Assembly: GCA_963776735.1 (NCBI GenBank)
Contig: CAVZNV010000021.1
Coordinates: 1-64,000, forward strand
Direction of reading: 5' to 3'
From: PALSA-612 sp963776735
Lineage (GTDB): Bacteria > Actinomycetota > Thermoleophilia > Gaiellales > Gaiellaceae
DNA length: 64,000 nt
Numbering within the stretch: position 1 is the first letter of the stretch; each line of letters opens with the position of its first letter. Below are positions 17,316-26,066 of this stretch, piece after piece. The notes beneath the pieces were generated by a model, which saw only the letters and a program-made list of their open reading frames with translations, made no database searches and was not told the origin of the DNA. The position numbers were made by a program, and so were the translations under genes.

Positions 17316-18440
17316 ATGGTGCTCGACCCGGTTGACCTAGGCGCGATCCACTCGTCGGCCCTACTACGGGAGGCCATCGACGAGTACTTCTTCAACGTGT
17401 GGGAGTTCTATGGAGACGGCGAGTACCCGCTACATGGCACTGCCAAGGCGGAGGTCGAGGAGCTCGTCGCCGCGTTGATCGCAAAGCATGGGGAGGTCTT
17501 CCTCGCCTCGATCGCAACCGCTGATCGGCTGGTCGTGCACGGCGTCGTGGGTCCGCCCCGCCGACGCCGTGATGGAAACCTTGCCCGCATCGGCGCTTTT
17601 CGCCTGCTCGAGCTTGCGATTGAGGAGCGACGCTTCCGGCTTCACCTCAAGACGCTCGACGATCCCGACCCTGCTGACCGTGTTTACCGCACTCTGCCGC
17701 AGCTCTATCGTCGGCTCGACAAACGAGGGCTCTTGCCGATCACTCGCGACATGATCCCGTCCGGGAGTGGCGGGCTCAGCGACCGCTACCTAGTTGTCGA
17801 GGGCTACGCGATCTATCCGCATCCTTTCGTCAGCGACTACAGGGAGCTGATCAGCCTCCTCCTCGCGACGGCGTCTGCGAACGATGTTCTCAAGGTTAGG
17901 CTGGCCATCGACGCGCACCGGCTGGTCCGGGCCGACCAGGCTGTCGACGTCCTTCTCGCGGACTACTGGTGGGGCTTCAAGTTGACCAAGGAGAACATCG
18001 ACGACGTGCGAGCGATTGGACACACCCGCCACGAGCGCCGACGCGACGATGTCGACCCGCTCTCCAACCTAATCGCGACCGATTTCACCTGGACGGCCAA
18101 CGGCATCGTCAAGGAGCTGGTCGTTGAAGAGACGGTTGGACGCGAAGCAGAAAAGGGGCCGTACGTCTGCAACCGCTACCTGCACTCCCTCCGCGACACT
18201 GCGAGGAGCCGCTTCATCCACCTCGACGGCGCTGTCCGCGCCTACCAGGCTTCAACCTACGCTGCCACGCCAGACGAACCAGCCGGGGAAAGGGGTGTTG
18301 TCGAGCGCTATCGCAAGCTGTTCAGAGTCGATGGTCATATCGACGACGGGCTGTGGAGCGAGGTCGTCGGCTGCTTCTACCGCGGCAACGAGCACCTGGC
18401 GGAATACTTCGGCGAATCGCTCGAGCGCGTCAGTCGCTGA
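17316..18440 (+). CDS. Uncharacterised cargo protein
   Basis: A 374-residue soluble protein from ATG 17316 (GTG 17310 also in frame). I recognise no domain. Visible features are an aromatic stretch DEYFFNVWEFYGDGEYPLHG near the N-terminus, a basic GPPRRRRDGN near residue 85 and a central LADYWWGFKLTKENIDD. There is no signal peptide or membrane helix. It stands alone after a terminator, between element core genes, which is where integrative elements often carry cargo. A defence or toxin-type role is possible but unsupported. Confidence 0.6.
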   Translation: MVLDPVDLGAIHSSALLREAIDEYFFNVWEFYGDGEYPLHGTAKAEVEELVAALIAKHGEVFLASIATADRLVVHGVVGPPRRRRDGNLARIGAFRLLELAIEERRFRLHLKTLDDPDPADRVYRTLPQLYRRLDKRGLLPITRDMIPSGSGGLSDRYLVVEGYAIYPHPFVSDYRELISLLLATASANDVLKVRLAIDAHRLVRADQAVDVLLADYWWGFKLTKENIDDVRAIGHTRHERRRDDVDPLSNLIATDFTWTANGIVKELVVEETVGREAEKGPYVCNRYLHSLRDTARSRFIHLDGAVRAYQASTYAATPDEPAGERGVVERYRKLFRVDGHIDDGLWSEVVGCFYRGNEHLAEYFGESLERVSR

Positions 18441-18535
18441 CGTGACGCGCTTGCAGACGAAGCGATGGGCCCGCAATCGACTGGACGGATCACCGTGACT
18501 CTGTTTGACAAACTGCGTCTTCCGCGGGTCCTGCG

Positions 18536-19504
18536 TCAACTGGGCGGCTCGGGTTGCTCTTGGGGTTGGGCGGTTCGGAGGCGTTCGCGGAGTTCGTAGA
18601 GGGAGACGTAGCTGCCGTCGCCGGAGGGGGCGCCCCAGAAGTTCCAGCCTGCCTCGGCCTTCTTGCCGCTGGCGGCCTGGGCGGCTGGTGAGACGGCGGC
18701 GTAGACGACTCCGGCGACCTCGAGGCTTCCATCGGCAAGCACGATCGCGGTGGCCGTGACGGCGTTGTGCATGGGCCGCAGTCGGGTCCCGGCTTTGATC
18801 AGGTTGGCGTCGATCAGGTCTTTGACGCTTTCTCGGTAGTGGGCTCGTGTCTTGCCCGTGGGTGGGGGCGTTTGGTCGGCGGTGTCGGGTGGGGCGCTGC
18901 AGGCGCGCAGAGCGGCGACGATCGGCGACACGTAGCGCTCGAGCACGCCCCTGTCCTTGGGCGCGATGCTGTCGTCGCCGGGGCGGCCTTTGTTCATGAG
19001 TTCGGCGGCGATGGCGTTGTTGAGGACGTCGTAGAAGCGGCCTTCCAGCCAGCCAATCTCGGCGGAGTTGAACTCGTCGCTGGCGCTGGTGATCAGGAGG
19101 GCGCGGTTCCACCAGTCTTTCTGGGCGGCGTGTTCCTTGACGCGGAGAAGCAGGTCGCGGCGGCCGACCTCGCCGACGTAGGCGCGGAAGCGGTCTGGAT
19201 CCGAGGCGGGTCCGAGGAGGAAGTAGATGCCGAGTTTGCGCCACTCCTCGCCCAGGAGGCGAACCGAGTCGCGGGTGACGAGCACCATCCGTAGGCCGGA
19301 GTGGGCGACGTGGATTTCGACTGGCTCGGCCGCGCTAGCGGGTACGTAGAAGGTGACGGGCTGGGCGCTGTTCGCCGTGTCGATCTCCGCTGGGTTGGAG
19401 GCGTTCATGGAAGAGGTATCGACGCCGAGAGCTTTTGTCTGTAGAGGTTTCGTCTTCGTGGCCGGAGCATCTGCTGGGTGGAGCCCCGCCAGCGATTCGC
19501 TCAC
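18536..19504 (-). CDS. GIY-YIG nuclease-family protein, DUF4357-like C-terminus
   Basis: A 322-residue protein. After a variable N-terminus, LGIYFLLG leads into FRAYVGEVG and RVKEHAAQKDWWNRALL, the order of a GIY-YIG nuclease core (the second motif reads YVG). The C-terminal 90 residues (ATAIVLADGSLEVAG, then GSYVSLYELRERL) resemble the DUF4357 module found at the end of many such proteins. Family members cut DNA and often lie in restriction or mobile regions. ATG 19504 makes the gene overlap the divergent XRE gene by 27 bases; ATG 19408 would avoid this and still keep the core. Confidence 0.65.
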   Translation of the reverse strand: MSESLAGLHPADAPATKTKPLQTKALGVDTSSMNASNPAEIDTANSAQPVTFYVPASAAEPVEIHVAHSGLRMVLVTRDSVRLLGEEWRKLGIYFLLGPASDPDRFRAYVGEVGRRDLLLRVKEHAAQKDWWNRALLITSASDEFNSAEIGWLEGRFYDVLNNAIAAELMNKGRPGDDSIAPKDRGVLERYVSPIVAALRACSAPPDTADQTPPPTGKTRAHYRESVKDLIDANLIKAGTRLRPMHNAVTATAIVLADGSLEVAGVVYAAVSPAAQAASGKKAEAGWNFWGAPSGDGSYVSLYELRERLRTAQPQEQPEPPS

Positions 19505-19690
19505 AATCTCCGTGCCGAGCGCGAGCGGCGCGGCCTATCCCAGGAGGCACTCGGCCATGCCAGTGGTCTGCACCGCACCGAGATCTCGTTGCTCGAGCGC
19601 GCCGGCCGCGACCCGCGCCTGTCGACGATCGTCAGGCTCGCACGGGCGCTGCGTGTCTCTGCCGGATCGCTGCTCGAAGGGATTCGCTAG
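19478..19690 (+). CDS. XRE-family helix-turn-helix regulator
   Basis: A 70-residue single-domain HTH protein: RERRGLSQEALGHASGLHRT, then ISLLERAGRDPRLSTIVRLA is the full XRE fold. GTG 19478 starts inside the 5' end of the divergent GIY-YIG gene, so binding near its own start would also control that gene. Likely a repressor or activator of element functions. No partner toxin is evident. Confidence 0.75.
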   Translation: MEPRQRFAHNLRAERERRGLSQEALGHASGLHRTEISLLERAGRDPRLSTIVRLARALRVSAGSLLEGIR

Positions 19691-19748
19691 CCACGGCTGA
19701 TTCGAGTCTTCGAACGGCGGTCTCGTGCTCGCTGCCGCCGTCGGATGC

Positions 19749-20957
19749 TCAGCTGTCGTCGGGCGTGGACTCCGCGACTCGCGCCACCGAGGTGGCGTAG
19801 GCGGCGGGGTCGATCTCTGCGCCGACGAAGGCGCGGCCGAGTTGCTTGGCGGCGAGGGCGAAGGTGCCGGAGCCGAGGAAGGGGTCGCAGACGAGGTCGC
19901 CGGGCTTGGTCAGGGTGTTGATGTAGTAGCGGGCGGGGGCGATGTCCTGTTCCCAGGGGTGGAGTAGCGCGTCGGGGTCGCGTTCTCGGCCGCCGGTCGT
20001 GTGGCTGTCTTGGAACCAGGGGCCGGGCGTGTAGGGCGGGCGGGCGAAGAAGAGGATCGGTTTGCAGGTTGAGTGCACGTGCCGTCGTTGCACCTGGTTG
20101 TGCGGTCCGGGTGTCTGGAGCGAGCCGCACCAGACGTAGTCGAGCTGCTCGGCGAGGCGGGCGATGACTTCGGGGAGGTGGTAGGCGCCGGTGTAGGCGA
20201 CGAGCAGGTGACCGGGCTTCAAGGCTTGCGCGGCCCAGGCAGCGAGGTCTGTCCAGAGTGTGAGGTATTCGCCTGGGTAGGGAGGGTCAGTGAAGACGAG
20301 GTCGACATCGCGGACGTCGGCGAGCACGTCGCGGAAGTCGCCCTGGCGCAGGTCGAGCCCAGCGGGGAGCGCGTCGGCGTTGAGGATGGCTGTTGCGCGC
20401 TCGGCGGCGTGTCGCTCGCGTAGGACGCGTTCGGCGCGTTTGGCCTGCATGGTGCCGGCGGCGACCTTCTCGAACAGGTCGGGTGCGTCGCGCTTGACGC
20501 GTTGCACGCGGGCGGCGGTGCCGCGGCTGACACCGGCGACGGCGGCGACCTGGCTGAGCACGTCCCGGGAACCTTCGTCTCCGCGGAGACGAAGGTCGCT
20601 GCGGGCGCCTTGCGCCTGTCGTGCCTGGGCGCGGTAGCCGTCGACGAGTTCTTCGAGCTTGAGGATCGCGGCCACGCGCTGCGCGGGCTCGAGGTCTCGT
20701 CGCTGCAGGTTCTTCGAGCGCACGAACGCGGCCGCCTGCTCGAGCGTGCCAGTGAAGCGTGTCAGTCGCGGCACGGCGCCGGCGAGCTGGCAGGCGGCGT
20801 AGCGGTTGCGGCCGTCGAGGATGCGGTCCTCGTAGAGCGTGATCGGCTCCAGCTGCCCGTTGGCGGCGACATCGTCGGCCAGCTCGCGCAGCAGCTGGTC
20901 GGGGAGCTGCGGGAACACGTCCGCGAGCGGGTGGGCGGCGAGCAGGGTGGCGGTCAC
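19749..20957 (-). CDS. ParB-like domain fused to DNA methylase
   Basis: A 402-residue two-domain protein. Residues 1-200 are ParB-type: the HPLADVFPQLP start, ITLYEDRILDGRNRYAACQL, KNLQRRDLEPAQR and an HTH-like VAAVAGVSRGTAARVQRVKR. Residues 210-402 are a DNA methylase with catalytic TDPPYPGEY and SAM-binding DPFLGSGTF. Such fusions are typical of phages and integrative elements and may protect element DNA or mark it for segregation. The frame runs to 21470, but conserved sequence begins at GTG 20957, which overlaps the upstream methylase stop in a GTGA. Confidence 0.8.
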   Translation of the reverse strand: MTATLLAAHPLADVFPQLPDQLLRELADDVAANGQLEPITLYEDRILDGRNRYAACQLAGAVPRLTRFTGTLEQAAAFVRSKNLQRRDLEPAQRVAAILKLEELVDGYRAQARQAQGARSDLRLRGDEGSRDVLSQVAAVAGVSRGTAARVQRVKRDAPDLFEKVAAGTMQAKRAERVLRERHAAERATAILNADALPAGLDLRQGDFRDVLADVRDVDLVFTDPPYPGEYLTLWTDLAAWAAQALKPGHLLVAYTGAYHLPEVIARLAEQLDYVWCGSLQTPGPHNQVQRRHVHSTCKPILFFARPPYTPGPWFQDSHTTGGRERDPDALLHPWEQDIAPARYYINTLTKPGDLVCDPFLGSGTFALAAKQLGRAFVGAEIDPAAYATSVARVAESTPDDS

Positions 20958-22184
20958 GACCGCTCCTGCTCGTGCCAGCGGCGTCGAATCACGTCGCAGT
21001 AGCCTGGGTCGAGCTCGACCATGAACGCGTGTCGGCCGGTGAGCTCGGCGGCGACCATCGTCGAGCCGGAGCCGGCGAACGGGTCGAGCACGATCTCGCC
21101 AGGAAGCGAGCTGTTCAGCAGCATCGGGCGGATCAGCTCGACCGGCTTTATCGTCGGGTGCTCGGGCGACCTTGCGGGCGAATCGACCTCGAAGATCGAG
21201 TCGTGGTTGTCGCCGCCGTACCAGCGGTAGCCGCCAGTGGTCATGCGTCCCGCGTTCGGGCCGGGCCCGTGGCCGTGGTAGATCGCTTCGTGGCGGAGGT
21301 GGTAGCTCTGCCGGCCGAGCACCATCCGGTGCTTGACCCAGACGAGCATCTGCTTGTAGCGCCAGCCGGCCTCGCGAAAGGAAGCGAGGAAGTCCTCGGC
21401 AGTGGCACCGGTCGGGCCGGCGACGTAGAACGGGGCCGACTCGACGAGAACGGGCGTCGCTGCAGCCCACCCACCGACGAGGAGCTTGCGCAGCCCCTCG
21501 GCGCCGTCGTTTTCGATCGTCAGCGCCTCGGCCGTCCGGCCGACGTAGTTGACGCCGTAGGGAGGGTCGGTCCAGATCATCGCGGCGCGCTCGTCGCCGA
21601 GCAGGGCGGCGAGGACGGCGGGGTCGGTGGCGTCGCCGCAGATTAGCCGGTGCGAGCCGAGCTCATAGATGCAGCCGGGCTTCGAGGTGGCGCGCCGCGG
21701 CCGGGCGGGAGCGTCGTCTGCGCCGGCGGGCGAGGCGACCGAGTTGAGGGCGTGCCGGAGCTGGCGGACAGTGAGCTGCTCGTCGACGGCCCGCTCGAGC
21801 CATTCGTCCTGCCGATCGACCGGTAGCGGCGCAACGCACTGGTGGTGGCCGAAGCTCGAGATCTTCACGACGACGTGAAGGTTCGATCGCGCGAGCGACC
21901 CAGGTGAGGTTGGCGAGGTAGCCATAGTCGAACCGGCTCTCGGCTGCGATGCGAGCGAGGTCGCCGTAGTGGCGCTCCCCGTAGGCGAGCCAGTCGCCGA
22001 TCCACCAGGCGACGACCTTGTGCAGCTGCAGCAGCCGGTCGCCGATCTGTTCCCAGTCGGGGAGGGGGAGCTGCTCGGGCAGGTCGAGTCCGATGGGGGT
22101 GAACGCCGACGGAAGCTCGATCCCCGGCTGGGGATGCGCGGCCGCGAGCGTGCGCGGCGGGCGGTCTACGAGGTCGACGTTCAT
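20954..22184 (-). pseudogene. DNA methylase, frame broken near 21857
   Basis: Two overlapping frames encode one protein. The N-terminal part starts at ATG 22184 and has WWIGDWLAYGERHYGDL and LANLTWVARAIEPSRRRE. The conserved continuation, SFGHHQCVAPL and then TDPPYGVNY (catalytic) and DPFAGSGST (SAM binding), is in another frame. Skipping the G at 21857 joins them as RREDLSFGHH, the usual junction in phage and element methylases with this N-terminal module. So this is either a pseudogene or a one-base sequence error; an AGATCT lies at 21859-21864. The stop overlaps the ParB-methylase start. If intact it would be a roughly 410-residue N6-adenine-type methylase. Confidence 0.75.
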
Positions 22185-22234
22185 GCGTTCGACCGTAGGC
22201 AGCCTCCGCTCTAGTTAGAACGTAGACTTTGCTG

Positions 22235-22672
22235 ATGCCGGCGAAGGGGCATCGGCAGACGGTGGAAGCGCGGGCGAGGATCGCCGCGGCGCGCCGCAGC
22301 GAGCGTCATTCGGCGGACGCGAAGGCGGCGATCTCGCGGGGGATGCGGATCAGCCACGCGATCCGTTCTGTCGTGCGCGAGGACGACAGACGCCGGGAGG
22401 AGCTACGCGCCCGGGGCCATACAGAGGCTGAGATCGAGGACGACTTCCGTGATCGCCAGGCCCGGCGCTACTCGCTGGATACGCCCGAGTGGCGCGCGAG
22501 CTGGTACGCGCGCGGCGCGACCGATCAGGAGATCGATGCGGCGCTTGCCCACGGTGATCCCGATGGTGAGAAGTGGCGGCGACGCTGGCGGGCTCGCGGC
22601 GCCATCGACACACAGATCAACGAGGCGATCCAACGCGTTGAGGGCACCGGCGGCAGAGTCGACGACGATTGA
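22235..22672 (+). CDS. NUMOD3-like protein with ARG-x-T repeats
   Basis: A 145-residue basic protein starting at ATG 22235. The N-terminus has RIAAARRSERHS in the same spacing as the NUMOD3-like peptide at 16980-17144, suggesting DNA binding. After it come three imperfect repeats: RARGHTEAEIEDDF, YARGATDQEIDAAL and RARGAIDTQINEAI. They are spaced by tryptophan- and arginine-rich linkers. I know no family with this layout. It is divergent from the methylase genes and precedes the helicase-like replication gene. Confidence 0.6.
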   Translation: MPAKGHRQTVEARARIAAARRSERHSADAKAAISRGMRISHAIRSVVREDDRRREELRARGHTEAEIEDDFRDRQARRYSLDTPEWRASWYARGATDQEIDAALAHGDPDGEKWRRRWRARGAIDTQINEAIQRVEGTGGRVDDD

Positions 22673-22819
22673 ACGAGCCGCTCAAGCTGCTGGGTAGACC
22701 TGGAGAGTGTTGGCGGGACCGGCAACGGCGGTATGGTCGTGAGTAATGGCAACTCCAGCTAATAGAGGTGGTCGAGCCGTCTTATGGCCGGGAGGAGCCT
22801 CTCGGGGAGGGGACCCTCA

Positions 22820-24541
22820 ATGACCGATCAGGACACGCTTGAACGTGTAGTTATCGACGACGCGGAAGAGCTCGCCTACCTGCTCGAGGAGGGCGACCTC
22901 GGCCTCTGTCCGAGCTGCGGCGAGGAGCTCGTTTTCGAGTCGCGCGGCTCGCGGACGCTGGTGGTGACGCCCACCTGCCACCACCGCCTGCCAGTGAGCC
23001 TGGCGTCGAAGGTGCGCGAGCAGGTGGGCGCGACTTCGGTTCATATCCATCCTCGGCGCCTGTTCGACGTCGCTAGGCCGGCGTCGGATTTGGTGCCGGG
23101 CGCGCTGTCGGCATTGGTGTCGTTCAACGGTCACGACCCGGTGCTGTTCCGGCATGGCAACGCGCTCGTGACGGTGAAGGGCGGGCAGCTGGCGGAGCTG
23201 AAGCCGGTTCAGCTTCAGGTGCTGTTGGCGCAGGCGGCGCGCTGGCAGAGCGGGGAGCGGTCGGGCGACTTTCCGGTCGCGCGGTTCGTCGACCCGCCAG
23301 CCAGCGTCGTGCGGATGATCCTGGCGCTCGACGCGTACGACCAGCTCCCGGAGGTTGACCGCGTCGTGATCTCTCCGGTGCTGGCGCCGGACGGATCGCT
23401 GGTCGCCACCCCCGGCTACCACCCGGGCAGCCAGCTCTTCTACGCCCCGGCCGCCGACATGGTCGACCTCGCGATCCCGGAGCCCGTGAGCCGCGAGGAT
23501 GTCGACGCGGCCCTCGAGCTGCTGCTGGGCGAGCTGCTTGGCGACTTCCCGTTCGTTGGGCCGGCGGATCGAGCGAACGCGCTCGGCGGGATGCTCGTTC
23601 CGTTCCTTCGCGACTGCATCGACGGGCCGACCCCGATGCACCTGTACGACGCGCCCGACGCTGGCACCGGCAAGGGCCTGTTGGCGGCCGTGTCGGCGAT
23701 CCCGAGCTGCGGCGACGCGATCGCCTCGAGGCAGTGGTCGCGCTCGGAGGAGGAGCGGCGCAAGTCGATCCTCGGCCTGCTTCGAGACGGCGCCGCCGTG
23801 GCACTGTTCGACAACGTCGAGGGCAAGATCAACTCGCCGCACCTGAACTCGGCCCTCACCCAGCGCGTCTATGCAGACCGGGTGCTGCGCACGCACGACG
23901 CGCCCGGGATGCCGGTGCGCTGTTGGTGGCAGATGACCGCGAACAACGGCCAGCCCTCCGGCGACTTCAAGCGCCGGGTGGTGATGATCCGCCTCGACGC
24001 GAAGTGTGAGTTCCCCCGCGGCCGGACCGGCCCGCAGCCTGGCCGTGAGTGGAGGCACGTGCCCCTGGAGGGTTGGGCTCGCGAGCGCCGCGCCGAGCTT
24101 GCGGCGGCGTGCCTTGTCTTGTGCCGGTGGTGGGTGCAGGCGGGGATGCCACTGGCGCCGCTGAGCGGGTTTGGCTCCTACGAGCAGTACCAGCAGGTCG
24201 TCGGCGGTGTCCTCGCCAGCGCCGGCGTCGACGGGTTCCTCAGCAACCTCGACCAGCTCGACGAGACCGACGAGCGCGACCAGCTTGCCGCCCTGTTCGC
24301 TGCCTGGCTCGACGGTTACGGCTCCGAGCCGAAGCTTGCGGTCGAGGTGGTCAGGGACGGCAGGCTGGCCGAGCAGCTCGCAGAGCTCGGGCTGCGACCG
24401 GATGATGTGGGTGCGGTCGGTACCTGGCTCGGCCTGCATCGCGACCGGGTCGCCGACAACAAGCGGCTCGAACGGGCCCGCCGCGGCAATCGCAACGCTT
24501 GGCGGGTCGCACCCTTCGCACCCTCATCGCACCCTGAATAA
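22820..24541 (+). CDS. P-loop helicase/primase-like replication protein
   Basis: A 573-residue protein. The N-terminus has a zinc-ribbon-like CPSCGEELVF with a later TPTCHH. The C-terminal half carries a P-loop (DAPDAGTGKGLL near residue 277), Walker B-like AVALFDNVEG near 330 and a basic QPSGDFKRRVVMIRLD. This resembles SF3/D5-like helicases encoded by phages and integrative elements for their own replication. ATG 22820 follows GGGGAGGGG, a good ribosome-binding site; upstream in-frame residues are not conserved-looking. Iteron-like repeats overlap its 3' end, consistent with an adjacent origin. Confidence 0.65.
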   Translation: MTDQDTLERVVIDDAEELAYLLEEGDLGLCPSCGEELVFESRGSRTLVVTPTCHHRLPVSLASKVREQVGATSVHIHPRRLFDVARPASDLVPGALSALVSFNGHDPVLFRHGNALVTVKGGQLAELKPVQLQVLLAQAARWQSGERSGDFPVARFVDPPASVVRMILALDAYDQLPEVDRVVISPVLAPDGSLVATPGYHPGSQLFYAPAADMVDLAIPEPVSREDVDAALELLLGELLGDFPFVGPADRANALGGMLVPFLRDCIDGPTPMHLYDAPDAGTGKGLLAAVSAIPSCGDAIASRQWSRSEEERRKSILGLLRDGAAVALFDNVEGKINSPHLNSALTQRVYADRVLRTHDAPGMPVRCWWQMTANNGQPSGDFKRRVVMIRLDAKCEFPRGRTGPQPGREWRHVPLEGWARERRAELAAACLVLCRWWVQAGMPLAPLSGFGSYEQYQQVVGGVLASAGVDGFLSNLDQLDETDERDQLAALFAAWLDGYGSEPKLAVEVVRDGRLAEQLAELGLRPDDVGAVGTWLGLHRDRVADNKRLERARRGNRNAWRVAPFAPSSHPE

Positions 24542-24767
24542 GGCAACGGTGCGACCCCTCAACCCCGCATCAACACGGACGACGTCGCACCCTTCGTACC
24601 CCCCAACTGCAGTTCCCGGGAAACGACCAGACACAAAACGAGATGTCACCAGTACAGCTCACCCGGCACGACTTCTCTCGTCCACGTACAGGGTGGGGGG
24701 TACCTCCGTGGCAGGGTGGCGGTCGCGTTGAACTGGGGTAAGGGGTACGAAGGGTACGAAGGGTCGC
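24506..24767. repeat. Iteron-like repeats, possible replication origin
   Basis: GTCGCACCCTTCG occurs at 24506-24518 and 24584-24596. CGCACCC recurs at 24517 and 24528. The second long copy continues into GTACCCC, and its inverse GGGGTACGAAGGGT begins at 24742, with a direct nine-base duplication (GGGTACGAA twice) ending in GGGTCGC at 24767. Repeats of this kind beside a helicase gene are typical of element origins. From 24605 to 24741 I see no gene, only G-rich sequence with a GGTACC palindrome. Confidence 0.5.
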
Positions 24768-24771
24768 AGCC

Positions 24772-25095
24772 GTGCCCGACGGAGGGCTGACCTTGGGCTG
24801 GACGAAAGGCAAGCCACAGACACCAGAGTCGAACCGCAAGCGCGCCGAGGCGATGACCGGCAGGGTGCTGTCCAGACGGCACCGGGCCCGGAATCTCGCG
24901 CGGCTTGAAGCGTGCCTATCGGGAGGGCCGCCGGGGCTAGCGTCCGGGAGCGAGAGCACTCTGTCGTACCTCTCGGCGCTCCGTCCTCGCCGGCGCTGTC
25001 CGTGCCCGAGCTCACTTTGTCTTACTTCCGGCGCCCGGCCCTCGCCCGCACCGCCAACCTCACCCGACGCTAGGCCGATCGGCGCGCCCCTGTAG
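24772..25095 (+). CDS. Small basic protein, NUMOD-like N-terminus
   Basis: A 107-residue frame from GTG 24772. Its start, LGWTKGKPQTPESNRKRAEA followed by MTGRVLSRRHRARNLARL, resembles NUMOD3-type basic helices, and it follows the iteron-like repeats directly. The C-terminal half is proline- and serine-rich and may not be real protein, so the true gene could be shorter or differ. No ribosome-binding site stands out. Confidence 0.35.
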   Translation: MPDGGLTLGWTKGKPQTPESNRKRAEAMTGRVLSRRHRARNLARLEACLSGGPPGLASGSESTLSYLSALRPRRRCPCPSSLCLTSGARPSPAPPTSPDARPIGAPL

Positions 25096-25161
25096 TGCGC
25101 TGTTGGGCGGATTACCGGCCGTAGCGGCCACGCGCCAATATCGCTCGCGGCGCGCCTGTCG

Positions 25162-25665
25162 ATGGCACACAGCGCGACACGGGGGCTCGTGGCGGCGAGC
25201 CAGCCCCGGACACGACCGCGTACGGAGTCGGTCTCGACCCAGGACAGGGTCGGCGACGGCGGTTTACTCGTAGATGTGGCGAATGGGCGCTGGGAGCAGA
25301 AGTTCCACGGGGACGACCTCGATCTCTATCTCGCGAACGAGGGCGGTGTCGGCGTGCGGGCCCTGGCCAAGCAACACGGGATCTCCAAGAGCGTTGTAGC
25401 GGCACGGATCGCCCGAGTCAGAAAGCAGCTAAACGCCGACCCGTGGACGGAGGAGCCGAAACGGCGACGACGGAGCCAACCCGCGAGCGAGTCTCCGTCC
25501 GCCGACTCGCCTGCACCCGCCCGAGAAGTGGTCGTGCCGGCGCTGCAGCGCGCCTACACCTACTCGGACTGGCTCGACGATCGCGACCTCGCCGCCGGCC
25601 GAATCTCGGCCGAGGAGTTGGGCCGTCGTCGGGCTCCTCGAGCGATCAGATTCGTTCGGCTCTGA
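25162..25665 (+). CDS. Helix-turn-helix protein of the element
   Basis: A 167-residue protein. The clearest part is a homeodomain-like or sigma-like HTH near residues 50-78: GVRALAKQHGISKSVVAARI then ARVRKQL. The tail has YTYSDWLDDRDLAAGRISAEELGRRR. ATG 25162 is the longest start; GTG 25276 would remove a low-complexity lead. It likely binds DNA as a regulator or terminase-small-subunit-like protein. It ends before a convergent pair of small genes. Confidence 0.5.
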   Translation: MAHSATRGLVAASQPRTRPRTESVSTQDRVGDGGLLVDVANGRWEQKFHGDDLDLYLANEGGVGVRALAKQHGISKSVVAARIARVRKQLNADPWTEEPKRRRRSQPASESPSADSPAPAREVVVPALQRAYTYSDWLDDRDLAAGRISAEELGRRRAPRAIRFVRL

Positions 25666-25760
25666 AGCCGGCGTTCGGGGTCTCACGCCTTCTACGTGGG
25701 AGGTCGTTGACCGCGTTCTCGGCTTAACCACGCCGTCTCAGCGCCTTGCCAAGGCTGGAA

Positions 25761-25780
25761 TGGTGAGGAAAATGGTGAGT
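25761..25780 (+). repeat. Second paired TGGTGAG repeat
   Basis: TGGTGAGG at 25761 and TGGTGAGT at 25773, period 12 with AAAA between. The flanking bases also resemble the copy at 53-72: CTTAACCACGCCGT lies upstream here, CTCAACCAAGCCGT there. It lies in the convergent gap between the HTH gene and a small - strand gene. Confidence 0.45.
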
Positions 25781-25813
25781 TTGAGGCTGATTTTGGCCTG
25801 ATCGGCGCCCGGC

Positions 25814-26065
25814 TCAGCTGTAGACGCGGCCGGGAACGTGCTCGTCGGCGATGCGTTGCTGCCGGCCGATCTCGCCTTCGATGAGGTCGAGCGCGGCCGA
25901 CAGGCCGGCGACGACGCCCTGCTGGTAGCTGAGGGTCGGCTGGAAGTCCGACTCATCCTCTGCGTCGGCGGGCCGCTCGACTGCACTCGCGCGTTCGAAC
26001 GCCTCGCGTAGCTCGCCGCGCAGCCGCTCTCGGACGGACTCGAGCGGATCTGGAAGCGAGCCCAC
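25814..26065 (-). CDS. Small acidic protein of the element
   Basis: An 83-residue helical, acidic protein (ESVRERLRGELREAFERA, then LSYQQGVVAGLSAALDLIEG). It starts two bases after the stop of the HARE-HTH gene, so the two are one operon. No family is recognised. It resembles short accessory proteins of actinobacterial elements. Confidence 0.55.
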   Translation of the reverse strand: MGSLPDPLESVRERLRGELREAFERASAVERPADAEDESDFQPTLSYQQGVVAGLSAALDLIEGEIGRQQRIADEHVPGRVYS

Positions 26066-26066
26066 G

